DNA of 64,000 nt from Hyphodiscus hymeniophilus. Taxonomy: Eukaryota > Ascomycota > Leotiomycetes > Helotiales > Hyphodiscaceae. Positions 10,829 to 22,565 of the stretch are shown here, piece after piece. Each line of letters opens with the position of its first letter. Position 1 is the stretch's first letter. The notes beneath the pieces are model-generated. The model saw only the letters and a program-made list of their open reading frames with translations, was not told the origin of the DNA and searched no databases. The position numbers and the translations under genes were made by a program. The DNA lies in assembly GCA_016508695.1 (NCBI GenBank), contig VNKQ01000010.1, positions 682,001-746,000 on the forward strand, in the 5' to 3' direction.

Positions 10829-11294
10829 GATATCATCTCTCTGTACTTTCTTTTACCTCTCTCAGACTCGAATATCCTCAAAATTTCAATTTTCTGCAGT
10901 TTCTGTTCGGTCAACCTTCCCCTCCTTTCCTGAGGAGGCGGAAATATTCCCCGACGTCACCTTCCCTCCACAGCGGATTGACATCATAACAGCTGGAGCC
11001 GCAGCGACGTCTACGGCGTTTTTCTCTCTGCCAATTCGCTGCCGAGATGCAAAGATGTAGAGATTTCCTAGACTGTTCAGCTAGTTTCGGTCTTAGCGAA
11101 TAGAGACTTTGTTGTCATGGTAGTCGTTACTCTGTGTTCGGCGATAAAATCATGACCTCACCCAATTAGGAGGGAGCGCTCGTTGTTGACGTAGCTTTAA
11201 TAAAATCTCGCAAGGCTGAGGTTACTTCCTTTGAAACAACTTCAAAGTTTCAAATCCCAAGAATTGAATCACGAACTCCCAAGTCGATCAGCAA

Positions 11295-12540
11295 ATGACA
11301 AGCAAGATGGCAGCAGCACCAGAGCAGTTTGAGGGTTTCATGATCGAATCCTCTGACAAGTGGAGCGATTTCAAGAAGCAGAAGGTTTGGTGTCCGTCAT
11401 CTGCATGATTTCTCCCCACTGACACAACTTGTAGTTCACCCCAAAGGTCTTCGAGGCACATGATGTTGACATCGTGAACGAGTGCTGCGGTGTTTGCGGT
11501 TCAGATGTTCATACCATCACTGGAGGGTGGGGAGAGCTCCCAACCGCGCCCATCTGCGTGGGTCACGAAATCATTGGGAAGGTGATCGCTGTTGGAAAGG
11601 AGGTGACCACCTGTAAGGTTGGAGATCGTGTTGGTGTTGGTGCTCAAGTTCAGTCATGCATGCAGTGCCCTCAATGCAAATCAGATAATGAGAATTATTG
11701 CCCACATATGGTTGGTGGGTACATCCAACTCACGGTCCGGATGTGGCTAACTGGATAGACACATACGGTGCTCCCTACAACCAGGACGAAGGCCACTCAA
11801 AAGACAAGCCGATGAAAACCAAGGACGGAAAACAAATCTTCTCCCAGGGAGGATACAGTTCTCACTCCCGCGTACACGAACGATTTGTCTTCCCCATCCC
11901 AGACAACATTCCCTCTTTTGAAGCAGGACCCATGATGTGTGCCGGTCTTACCACCTATAGCCCTCTCGTTCGCGCAGGAACTGGTCCAGGCAAGAAAGTC
12001 GCCATCCTCGGCATCGGAGGCCTGGGCCACTTCGGTATCCTCTGGGCAAAGGCACTCGGAGCTGAAGTATGGGCTCTCTCACATACCCCAGGCAAGAAGG
12101 AGGAAGCTCTCAAGCTTGGCGCTGATCACTTCGTTTCCACCAAGGATGAGAAGTGGGCTGAACCTCTAGCATTCACATTCAACTTCATCCTCAACGCTGC
12201 TGACATGACGAATGAGTTCGACCTCAAGACTTACATGAGTACCCTGGCTGTCAACGGCGAGTTCCATAACGTCGGTCTGCCTGATAAGCCACTGCCCCAG
12301 ATGATGGCTCAGGACTTTGCACCCAATGGATCCAAGATTGCAGGATCGCACATTGGAAGCAGACCTGAGGCTCTTGCCATGTTGAAGCTGGCGAGCGAGA
12401 AGGGCCTGCACCCTATGATTGAGCAGATTGATATTTCGGAAGCGGGATGCAAGAAGGCGGTGGAGAAGGTCAAGGATAACGATGTTAGATATCGTGTTAC
12501 CTTGACAGGATTCCACAAGGCCTTCGGCACCAAGGCATAG
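11295..12540 (+). CDS. Zinc-dependent NADP(H) alcohol dehydrogenase (ADH6/cinnamyl-alcohol-dehydrogenase type)
   Basis: Medium-chain dehydrogenase/reductase that interconverts aldehydes and alcohols in the cytosol, usually with NADPH in this subfamily. Exons: 11295-11384, 11435-11714, 11759-12540 (383 aa). The second intron (GTGGGT...CTAAC...TAG) joins HMV to DTYGAPY, as in homologues. Catalytic zinc ligands are seen in CGVCGSD (Cys48) and GHE (His74-Glu75), with a further Cys in AGPMMCAG. The structural-zinc cysteines are Cys105, 108, 111 and 119. The Rossmann motif is GIGGLGHFG. Between YGAPY and the FSQGGYSSH motif there is an extra hydrophilic stretch (EGHSKDKPMKTKDGK), making the protein about 20 residues longer than typical ADH6 proteins. 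The first donor, GTTTGG, is weak. Confidence 0.9.
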
Positions 12541-13540
12541 ATGGATGGAAGAGTCAATTGGGTTGCGGGGGGTGATGAGAGTCATGAGACTAATGCATTG
12601 TTATGAAGTATGGCCCTTGGCCGCTCGCCTGGTGTCGGAAAGATGCCTCAAGCATTACGATAGACACATGGATGCTTAGCCAATGAGCCAATCGTACCTA
12701 CCGGTCTGAACAAACTTTTGAACCATATAATCGCTCCGAATGAAAAATCCCAATTCCTCCCTGCCGAGGAGATGGCATGGGCAGCCGCACGCACCATAAG
12801 TGTGGCTCAACGTTGCACCGCCACAATGAAAACGTCGATCTTCCATGGATTCCACAGCATTGGTGGTGGCATGATGACGTATCAACGACACACGATTCTC
12901 ACTGCCGCACGCAAACGAAGAGAATTCCAAGAGAATGCCAGAAACTACTAGACCACCTACCTTAGGGTTTTTACCTTAATCACAGGTGTCTCCACAAGAA
13001 TTTGCCCTTGCCCAATCACAGACGCGAACAGAGCAGGCCAAGGCGTGCAAGCGTCTTTGCTTGTCGTCATGGTCCATTCCTCAGGAGGGAAGAGATCGAT
13101 CTTGGACGGGCAGTAGAATCCCTGCTCAGCTGCTGTGTTACGGTTAGTGGCCCCAGAACCAGTACTCGACACGGGTTAAATGGGGTTATGGTGTAATTCA
13201 TTATTCATTTTTCTTGGAATCTGGTTGCATCTGGGACAATGGGGACCCTAATAATCAGGGCATGGGCCCGACCTACCTACGTGCAATGAGGTATGAGGTG
13301 CCGAACGAGGGTGATGATGTATGCCCCGCAGGTTGAGCAGATCGTCCGCATGCAAGGGCTTGGGTGGCCCATGAACCATGATATAATGTCGCCCTCCATC
13401 CTTCATTCTCCCCTCCAACCTCGCATTTCTAATCCTGTCATTCCTAATCCTGTCATATACTCGACTGTCCTTGGTTATCCTACATTCTCACCACATCTAC
13501 ACCGACCTCTCCTCAACCTCAACTCCCATCAATCATCAAT
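12541..13540. other. Intergenic, ADH to MARVEL-like gene
   Basis: 1 kb with only short open frames lacking any family signature. The right third is pyrimidine-rich, as is common just upstream of fungal start codons. Confidence 0.4.
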
Positions 13541-14466
13541 ATGGCACGCGGCGGTGGTCTTGCGTGGAAGGGACTCTCCCTCTTCATGCGCCTGATTGAG
13601 CTTGGATGTGCAGCTGTTATCCTCGGAATCTTCTCATGGTACCTTGTGAAGCTTCACGACCACCACTTGCACATCGCCACCTATATCCGTGCGGTCGAGG
13701 GTATCTCTGGTGCAGCGATCCTCTACACACTCTTCGCATTGGTGCTCGTGTGCTGCCTTGGCGGAATCATTTTCTTCAGCATCATCGCCATGCTCCTTGA
13801 TCTCGCCTTCACTGGTGCCTTTGTCTACGTTGCGTGGGCTACGAGAGGAGGTGCTGGTAACTGCAAGGGAAATGTGAACACGCCTTTCGGTAGCGGTAAT
13901 GCAGATACCAGCAGATCCACTGGAAACGTCTTCGATGGTCTACCGAGTCTGCGTACCGCATGCAAGACCGAAACTGCTTGCTTTTCAGTTGCAATCGTCG
14001 CCATGTAAGAGCCATTGTGTTCCCATCTAGTTGAGTTTATATACTAACCTACACAAGTGTCTTCTTCTTCGCCTCCATGCTCATCGAAATAGCTCTCATG
14101 CGCCACCACAAGAAGGAGAAGGCTTTCGGACCTTCCCCCAACAACGGTTACACGGCTGGCACTCCCCGCCGCCGATTCTGGCAGCGAAAGCCCAAGAACA
14201 ACACTGCATTCGTCGCAGAGAAGCCCGATGCTCTCCCTGCCCATCAGACTCCTGCGGATTTCAGAACATCATATGCGACTGATGCAACCGCTGTTGGACA
14301 AGAACCCGTTTACAACAAGTATGGGGGTTCAACTATGACGGGCGGTGGAGGCCATAATGCTGTTCCCCAGACCAATGGGGTAACACACGGTCATCACACA
14401 CAGACTACCACTACGACTGGGGGGTATACGCCCTACCGAAGTGAGAACACTGCCGGGACTTTTTAA
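13541..14466 (+). CDS. MARVEL-like four-span membrane protein
   Basis: Two exons, 13541-14004 and 14058-14466 (290 aa), with a GTAAGA...CTAAC...AAG intron that restores the fourth membrane span. Hydrophobic spans lie at about residues 11-33, 50-73, 75-99 and 146-168, the spacing of MARVEL-domain proteins of fungal plasma membrane and eisosome-type compartments. A Gly/Asn/Ser loop separates spans 3 and 4. The C-terminal ~115 residues are hydrophilic and cytosolic, rich in Pro, Thr, Gly and Asn (PRRRFWQRKPKNN, then GHHTQTTTTTGG). Function is not known. MARVEL assignment rests on topology and the basic/polar tail, not on a diagnostic motif. Confidence 0.75.
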
Positions 14467-15464
14467 AAAGACCGACTAGGGTGGTTGAGAACGTACTGAG
14501 ATTTTTTTTGGATTCATGGGTGATCCTGGTTGGGAATGAGATTGCGCAGCAACACTGTATACTATGATACCATTACGAATACGCTATATACATAATGAAT
14601 AATTACATCACAAATCATCAAATTCGCGTTATGGCTGTGAACATTCCTCAAGATCATTTTCCTCATAAGATACCAACCGCTTAGAGTTCTTGAACGATTC
14701 GGATATCGAAACACAAGCAGGACGGTAGGTTCCATTGGGAACGAAAACACGAATTTTTCAATTCTTTCGAACGATTCGAATACTGGAAATCCCCATCAGA
14801 AGCCGAACCAAAAATTGCACATACAATAATGATCTATCTCTTCCCAAGAAACCACATCACTGCGATCCTAGCATGCCAAGACACTGCCAGATGAGGGGCG
14901 ACGAACATTTCAAGGTTTGGGTTTGAGTGAAGCTAAGCTGCATTTGGAACGCAGAGAGGCAAGCATTTGTAGCGGAGATTCTCAATTAAATACAGGGGGT
15001 ACAGGGTTGGAAGCTCTCGAAGGCCGGGTTGGTTTTGGTGGACTAAGTCGTTGTGTTACGTCTGACGTTGAATTGAAATGTCGATAATGGGATATGTATA
15101 AGGCATGCGGACACCGCGACAGTCGGGATGTCTCTGTTCTTTAAAGATTACCTCCTTATCCTTATCCTTACCCTTCGTATGTCTCCTTCGTGGTATCTCT
15201 CCGACGTCTGCAATGTGGCTACACTGCCACAACCGAGACTCGGCATCTTCTCTCTGAATCGGCTTCCCGTGATGAGTGCCGGTCGGTCGTGAAAAAATAA
15301 TTTTAATTTTCGGGAACGAGGATGAGCTGTCACATCCCACCCATCCCCCAGTTGTGGGGGGGGTCCGTCGCCAATTCAACACTGACTATCTCTGCGTACG
15401 TACCCCCGATCTCGAGGTAGCTCCACCCTGCCCGTCCTCAGCCCCTCCCTTCTCATCCACCAGA
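14467..15464. other. Intergenic, convergent 3' ends of MARVEL-like gene and P450
   Basis: 1 kb between two converging genes. Short open frames only; a G-run lies near 15350-15364. I see no gene. Confidence 0.4.
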
Positions 15465-17266
15465 TCACTCCTTCCGCTCTGTGACATGGAACTTCGTAGC
15501 CGTAAGCGGCGTCTGCGCACTGAAGTAATCATTGTATGCCAGATCCTCCCCCGTCAGGTGGTTCGCCGTGAGGTTCTCGAATCGTCGGAATAGCGTGCCT
15601 AGTGTGAGGTACAGCTCGCAGTATGCGAGACTGAGAATTCAGCGCTGGAGTCCTATGCCAGAGGGGAAGGGGGAAGCGTACTTGATCCCCGCGCACGCGC
15701 GGCTGCCTTTTGAGAACGGGACGAATACCTTCTCTATCCTGCGTGTTTCCTTGGGATCGAGCCAGCGTGTTGGATCGAATTTCTGTGGGCTAGGGAAGTA
15801 GGCTTCGTTTTGATGCAGCATCCATTCGGACATGGATACGATTGACTACTTTGTCAGTGTCGGCCTAGGAGGAAGGGGAATGGCACATACGCCAGGTGGT
15901 AGGAAGTAGCCATTGAAAGTCGCGCCGGGGTATGGGACGACTCGTGGTAAGCGTCCAGGTACTCCAAACGAAAGCCTTCATCGTCAGTCAAGTTCAGCGA
16001 GCAGAGTTAGCATGTACGTACCGCAAACCCTCCTTGATGACTCCGGTCTGATGGACGTTAGATCTGTATGACAAAGAGGAGACGGAACGTACCAGGTAGG
16101 GCAGCTTCTCCAACTTCATAAAATCCAGCTTCTCGCCCGGATTGGGGAATGCCTCTTTTAATTCCGCAGTCAATGCTCGATATATCTCGGGATTTGTCAC
16201 CACATTGTAAGCAGCTACCGTCATAGCATTGCCCGTAGTATCAGAAGCAGCGTTTAGAATAGCATATGCCTCATCTTTGATTTGATCAGGCGATGGAATG
16301 ACATAGCCCTCGTCGGGTGAGAGTAAACTTTCGAAAATACACGGCTTCTCCACTTTCTCTCCAGCGTCCATCTTCGCCTTGATAACCAGGACTTGAGCTT
16401 TAGCTCTCTGGAAATGATCAGTAACTTCCAAACGGCTGGGCAGGATCAACATACCTCTGCACACTCGAGAAGTTGCTTTAGTGGCTTGCTCATAGCTTTC
16501 GCAATTGGGATTGGCAGAGAAAGCGCAAACTTCTGCACGGCCGGCAACTGTTGGAACACCCACCAGGTGGGACCCAGGCCTGCAAGATCATCGAAGAACT
16601 CCTTGCCCAAGTCATCACGCGCCAGAAGCTCGTAGCTCTCTCCGAAGGCGTAGTCGGAGATCACGTCGACGGAGATGGACCGAAAGGCATGATAGAGATC
16701 GACGGCCTGACTTTTGGAGAACCTGGAGGTGATGATCTGGCAGAGTTTCTCGGCTCTAGATTGGACGAGATGCTCTAAACTCAACACCATCCTTCGAGAG
16801 AAGAAGGGATCAAGTTTTGCTCTCCGTGGCTTGTGCACCTCCGCCGTACTGGAGACAAAAGTTGAATACCCGGCACCCAGGGCGCCGTAATATGCCATGG
16901 ACTTGGCATATTTGCTGCCCACACTGTACATCACATCGTAGTGTGCAGGGTCACTGAGATGCACCTCGTGTGGCGTGATTCGCACGACCGGTCCTGTGAA
17001 TTGATAAGCTTCCGGAACCTGCGGGGGTTTACAAGTGAGATACCATATTGTTCATGAAGCTCTGCAACCTTGATGTAGTAACGACTTTTGCCCCCCGATA
17101 AGCTGAAGAAAGTCTGGTACAGAAAGGATGCCGCCGCCAGTTTGGGTCCAGGGATATCAGCGAGAGGATGCAGGTAAAGGTTGTACAACACCCCTTTGAC
17201 AAGCGAGCCGATGAAGAAAGCGAGGAGTAGACTCAGCGCTACAACAGGCAAGTTGAAATCGCCCAT
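15465..17266 (-). CDS. Cytochrome P450 monooxygenase (E-class, group I)
   Basis: Membrane-anchored heme monooxygenase of the ER. Seven exons in transcript order: 17266-17044, 16993-16455, 16407-16093, 16047-16022, 15975-15891, 15845-15682, 15630-15465 (505 aa). All introns are 45-51 nt and keep frame. An N-terminal anchor (about residues 7-29) is followed by the hinge DIPGPK. The I-helix oxygen-binding motif is AASDTT (307-312), the K-helix ExxR is Glu365-Arg368, the PERF-type segment is FDPTRW, and the heme-binding loop FSKGSRACAG has its Cys at 447. The sequence resembles fungal P450s annotated as trichodiene-oxygenase-like, but the substrate cannot be inferred. Exon 4 is a 26-nt microexon carrying ExxR. 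The gene is divergent from a LaeA-like methyltransferase, suggesting coexpression in secondary metabolism. Confidence 0.92.
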
Positions 17267-17643
17267 CGTAAACGCACTCCGACTCGAGCGACTGGAATGG
17301 AGAGCTTCTGGAAGGACTGCTGATCAGTTGCTGTGTCGTCCCGGGACTCTGGGGTCGGGTTTCTACCCAACCTCCAATTAATACCCATGTTCCTCAAATG
17401 TATTAGATCCACGAATTAGGAAGCAAGTCCGGCTTGTTCCGCCGCTGAATAAATGGAATGGTGGCCCCGGGGAGCATACCGTGCCGCCTCACATAGCTCG
17501 CGGGGTGCGACGCATACTCCATAGAAAACGAAGCGTCCTGCGGGGACGACGACGTGTACTCTCGTTGCACAGGACAGTGCTTTGTGTCGCGATTCTATCC
17601 TGAACGTATCGCGGAAGCTGTGGTTGGCTTTCCCACCATCCCA
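17267..17643. promoter_or_regulatory. Shared divergent promoter, P450 / methyltransferase
   Basis: A 377-bp gap between the start codons of the two tailoring-type genes, probably a bidirectional promoter. Several CCG/CGG triplets occur, but I cannot pick out a specific operator. Confidence 0.5.
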
Positions 17644-19287
17644 ATGTGTACGCCGGAGCACGAGGAGGGGTCCATGACTCAGGTAAGCTTGCATCGCGAG
17701 AAGTTGACCCCTGGCATCTAGCCCCGTCCATCAGACAATCACCGACTAACTGCTGTGGCATTGCTAAAGGACGATCGCCAGGATACTCTTGATGCTGCCG
17801 AAACCGATTCCTCATACGGCGAAGAATTGTAAGGTCTTGGTGTATTTTGTTGATCAGTTAATTATTCAATTGCCCCGCACTGCCCGCCTGAAAAGCTTCA
17901 AGCTGATTTCTGTTTAGAGCAGAGTCGACAACATCGGTGACGGCCAGCATTCTAGAGTATCGCGAGTTCCATGGTCGTACATATCATAAATATGGAAGTA
18001 CCAATTACGTGCAAGTAGTCTTCAAACGGCACCCGAGGACACCAACTGATTGATTTGTAGTGCACCAAACGATGAGACTCAAAATGATATGCTGGATATT
18101 GGGTTAGTCGACAGATCAAGACTCCATATTTTGGCTGATCAATTGCAGCCATCACATGCTGACCCTCTTGCTTGACGGAAAACTCTTCCTGGCGCCAATC
18201 GACCCTAGCCCAGAGCACGTCCTTGATGTAGGGACGGGAACTGGAATATGGGCCATGTACTTGTCATTCCATACCATGGCGAGAGCAAAGCTGACCAGGC
18301 CAGCGACTTTGGTGACGAATTTTCTTCATCGACTGTTACCGGCACTGATCTTTCCCCAATTCAACCTACGTGGTAAGTCTTACCCCTAACTGCATAGCTG
18401 TTTTTCATAAATGGCAAGGCTAGGATCTGTATTGAGAGAAGTCCAACGGTGAAGAGTGTGATGGCGCTCTTGGGACCGCTCATCGGCTTGCGCTGATAGT
18501 AGACGGACTTTGCAAAGTAAAGTGCTAATTATTTTACAGGGTCCCACCAAATGTAAAGTTCGAAATCGATGACGCTCAACTCGATTGGACTTGGAACGAG
18601 AACTATTTCGACTTCATTCATATTCGTTGCCTGATGGGCAGTATCAAGGACTGGCCACGGCTATACAACCAAGCATTCTGGTACGCTCTGTCCATTTTTA
18701 ATTCTTCATTAATTAACGTCATGAAGCTGCACCAAACCCGGTGGCTACATAGAGCACCTCGACTTTGACATCCAGTTCACATCAGATGACGGGACCGTCA
18801 AGGAGGGCGACACGATGTACGACTGGTCGAAGATATTCATCGACGCGGCGGAAGACATTACGCACCAAACATTCAAGATCCCTCGCTTCTCCGCCCAACT
18901 CATCAAAGAGGCGGGCTTCGTTGATGTGGTGGAGAAGAAGTTCAAAATCCCCGTTGGATCATGGATGGCAGACAAGAAATTGAAGGAGATAGGGAGGTGG
19001 AATCTTCTATTCCTTACGACGGGGCTGCAGGGCATGCAGCTTTGGATGTTGAAACATGTGCTCGGGGTAAGTCGGGTCAATCTCGTTATCATGAAAGATG
19101 CTGATGGGGAGCAGTGGGAGTTATCAGAGATCCAGGTCATAGAAGCAAAAATGCGAGCGGCGCTGTTGGATAGGGCAAATCATGGTTATTATGAAGCGTA
19201 AGAAGCCTTCAATCTGCATCCGTACATATCTCAATGTAGCTGACCTCGCTGAATAGGACCCTTGTGTACGGGCGTAAGCCAGGGTAA
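17644..19287 (+). CDS. LaeA-like (UMTA/TAM-type) SAM-dependent methyltransferase
   Basis: Ten exons: 17644-17682, 17770-17828, 17918-18010, 18061-18102, 18149-18256, 18304-18372, 18540-18680, 18727-19066, 19115-19197, 19257-19287 (334 aa). Joined, they give the standard order of the family: an acidic Ser-rich N-terminus, FHGRTYHKYGSTNYVAPND, DIGHHMLTLLLDGKLFLAP, SAM motif I VLDVGTGTGIWAIDF (DVGTGTG at 104-110), TGTDLSPIQP, NVKFEIDD, FIHIRC, and CTKPGGYIEH. The C-terminal end is LVYGRKPG. The third intron (18011-18060) uses a GC donor (GCAAGT); a GT donor there would break the frame. The sixth intron is long (167 nt). The family contains the regulator LaeA and many cluster-borne O-methyltransferases; this one is probably the latter, given its P450 neighbour. 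The first exon and its start are the least certain part. Confidence 0.85.
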
Positions 19288-19757
19288 GGGTTATGTCAAG
19301 GAATGCTACGGAATCGGGACGCAGTGGCGCATGTAAGGTCTCTTTCGATATCCGAATTCCTGTCGGCGATTGTATTTCTGACAGTATTTTAACCACAAAA
19401 AGGTATGAAAATCTAGAAAAACTCTTGAAAAAGAAAAACTACCCTTCTGATAGCTAGTGACTTCGCCTTGCTAAAGGTTGAGCTCTTGATTTATGATCGA
19501 ATCTTGCTGTATCAAAAGGCCATTCAGTCGCCCACGCAATACAGAGTTATAGCTATAATTGTTTCGGATTGCTAGAAAATCTTGAAGATTGATTGAATAT
19601 GGCAGTCTCACAAAGTGACTTGAGTGCATTACGGCATTGCATAGGTCTGCTCCCAAGTGGTAACAGCAGGGGCTGAGTTGTCTTTATCACTCACAGGGTT
19701 TTCAACTCTTTCAATCATCATTCATTGTCATGTAAATCATCACTCATTTCCGCTGTC
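19288..19757. other. Intergenic between convergent genes
   Basis: 470 bp between the methyltransferase stop and the stop of the minus-strand gene. Nothing recognised. Confidence 0.4.
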
Positions 19758-22565
19758 TCATTCCCATTTTCTCCACTCCGCAGTAATCCTCTCGATCTCC
19801 CTCCCCGCCACCTGCGGATTACTCTTCAATTGCCTCTTCATGCTCTCCAAATTCGCCCTGTATGCCAATTCCACCGTCTTCCTCTCCCTTGCCTTACTGG
19901 CAAGGAGTTTATAATCATTCCCATCAACTGCCATACTGAACACCGCCCGCATCCGCTCCGAATACAACTGGCAAGACGCCCTAGGGAGAATCTGTTGCTT
20001 CTTATTGAACATGGCGGGTATGGCTTTACCCTCATCGAGTTCCGGCCACACGTATTCGTCGAAGCATTCTTCACAGACAGTGAATTCTGGAAGCTGCGTT
20101 ATGATGTGCCAGCGAGCATCTACTAGCTCCGTATCACGTTGGCATTCGTCGATCATTGCAAATCGCCGGACGAGGCTAGCGAGACTTCTGGTGTCCGGAG
20201 TTTCATCATCATCATCTGCTTGATCAGCTGTGGTTTCGAGGGCGTCGAAATACTGGATGAATCGCTTGCTGTCAAATCGGAGATCGCAAACTCTTCCTAG
20301 GCCCTGCGACCCATGTCCATCTGTTCTAACGAATATGCCGCGAATGGGAGGAAGTAATGTTTCGATACTTTTGACGCAGCTGTAACATACGTCGAAATTT
20401 TGGATCGGTGCTCGGGTCTTGGGATCGATGATCGAATGCCATTGTCTGACAGCATCGTGCTTCCCAAGACATGGTGGAGTCGTATTGGCAATATGTGCTA
20501 ACCCATAGAATAGTTTCAAATCTCTCCTTCGATCCTTAAGCGTCAGGAGCCAAGCGATTCGATACCATGGAGAACTGCCAAAATCACAAAGTACTTCCAT
20601 TGAAGATGGTCGCGGTGGTGCCTGGACGAAGTGATGTCGGAATTCGGTTGGTGCTATCGTGGAGTTGAAGCAGGATGGACAGATGTCGAAGGAGGGACAT
20701 TGCGGTAGTGTAAGCCAGTCATTGCGTCCACGAGTGAATGTTGTTCGTGGGCAAGAAGGCAACGGGGCTATGGCTCCGCGATCTATCTCTTCTGAGTACC
20801 GGCGGAATGATCCAACAGGCTTCTCCAGATTCGACGAAGGAGGCTGGAATGGAGGTGGGTGCCAGCTCGAAGCAGTAGGTCTCGTGCTTGAAGGTTTACT
20901 CTCATCATATTGAGGGAAAGAGGGAATCTTTCTCGAATCCCCCGGCGACTGAAGACTAACCTTGGAAGGTATTGAGATCGGAAGAGATGTGGGTGGAGCT
21001 ATTGGTTGATGCTTTTGTGTTGGAGCGGGAGCAGGAGTCGATTGGCGTGATCCAGGTCGAGAAGGGGTAGCTTTATCAATAGGACGTAATCTATCAGACG
21101 GTCGAGGCGTCTCCTGAGTCTTTCCCGAAGGAGAAACAGGCCTTGAGTTTGGCCGTCGACTATCCCGTGATGCAGGACGTGGGGCCCATTTGTCAAATTG
21201 ATCTATCGGTAGCTGGCTTGGAGATACCTTAGGTGAAGCAAGTGGAGAAGCGAATCGAGAGCTTGTTCTCTCAGCTGGCCTTTCCACAGGCCGCTCAAGA
21301 GATGATCTATTTGATCTAGATGGCGATCGTAGATACTCTTCCTCAGGATGTAAATTGTGATGATGATTCCGCCGGCGTCTGTGATGATGATCCGAGTCAC
21401 TAGTGGAGATGTCGTCCTCACTGCTACTGTGAGTTCTCCTATTATACTGTGTCGAGCCTCTTGAGCGACCGTGACGGTCCGAACGGGAGGATTGTCTTTC
21501 TCCACGTCGTCCAAAATCGTCTGAGAGCTGCTGCGGTCTAGTCAATTTTTCATTGCTATTTCGTCTCGGTTTTCCAGTGGTTTCAAAGCTCCCACTATTC
21601 CGCTTCTCGGACAGAGGCGTCCCAGGTCGAGATCCAGCTATGCTCCCGCCAGCACTATTCCGTTTGTCACTTGAAGGAGTACCTGACCTCGGTGCGAAGT
21701 CTGGCGAGGCATGTCGAGGAGCGGGAATAGTGCCAAAATAATCTTTTGTGTGACCTCGTTGTACGTCGGGAGAGAGAAAGGATTCAGCAGCAGGTGTTCC
21801 GAGCCCTGATGCTCTGGGAGTTTCATCACGATCTTTGGGTGTGGATGCATATGCTGATGCACTTCTTCGGAACTGCGGGGGTAGTTCTCGTGGCACCTTC
21901 GTTTGTAGCGATGGCAGATCCTGTCTGCTTCGTCGTCTCTCGATTGGAGGACGTCCAGTCTCTTTCTCTTTGGTCGGCTCGGGTCGTAATCCTTTTGCTT
22001 CCTTCAACTTACCGCTGCCAGCATTTTCTGTGTGCTTTCTGCTCTTGTTTGAGTGCTCGTCATCATGATTAGGGGAGTGAGTGTCAGATCGAGGAATTAG
22101 AACAAATCTCCTCTCGCCGTTATCATCATTTCCCTTCGCATTTTCTTTCGTAAGTGGTGCTGCATGTAACCGCGCCGCTTCAGCCGCTGACACTTCTGCC
22201 TCCAGGATAATCGGATTCTGGTCGACGATACCCCGCAGCGGGGGATCATAGGATGGTGTTGGAGAGACCCTGAATTCTTTGGCCAGCGAGACCACTTCAT
22301 CTTCAGCTATTGGCCGCGGAGGTGGTGGACCTCGTTTTCGAGGGGGTTCTCGGCTTCTGCTTCGAGCTCGAGGAGTAGTATGGTCGGCTTTGAGAAAGGT
22401 GTGCGTATTCGTAGAAATGGGGGTAGAGCTGTGAGAACGAGGTCAGCTAGTGTGAGATAGGATAGCATGTGCAGAGACTGACTCTGAGGGGCTCCTTGCT
22501 CTTGAGTTCTTGAAATACCCGTTCACCAGGAGCTCATTAATATCGCGTCTGTGGGGTACATCCAT
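19758..22565 (-). CDS. Conserved fungal protein: disordered Ser/Arg/Pro-rich N-terminus, Cys-rich C-terminus
   Basis: Two exons, 22565-22483 and 22428-19758 (917 aa), joined across a GTCAGT...CTGAC...CAG intron in phase 2. The start is the first ATG of the frame (MDVPHRRDINELL). Roughly the first 520 residues are low-complexity and predicted disordered, with many Ser, Arg, Pro, His and Asp runs (RSRSREPPRKRGPPPPRP; later HHHRRRRNHHH). The C-terminal ~390 residues look folded and hold several CxxC pairs: CPSFDICPSC, CYSC and CEEC, as in zinc-binding modules. They also include regularly spaced helices and end in a charged helix. I know similar fungal proteins only as uncharacterised. A nuclear role is possible from the RS-like composition but is inference. 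Confidence 0.8.

Larger units (their letters stand above)
8269..11294. other. Long gene-free region with microsatellites
   Basis: About 3 kb between the divergent starts of the CTF1-beta-like gene and the alcohol dehydrogenase. It holds a TCAG repeat, a TCA repeat and an AT repeat (listed separately). Open frames here (for example minus 10067-10528 and minus 8562-8927) show no family resemblance and no convincing splice structure. It probably contains long promoters and 5' UTRs. Confidence 0.5.

Noticed and set aside
18257..18303. Acceptor at 18297-18299 (GACCAG) for methyltransferase intron 5
   Set aside because: Gives the wrong frame; the next AG, at 18303, gives WAIDFGDE and TGTDLSPIQP as expected for the family.
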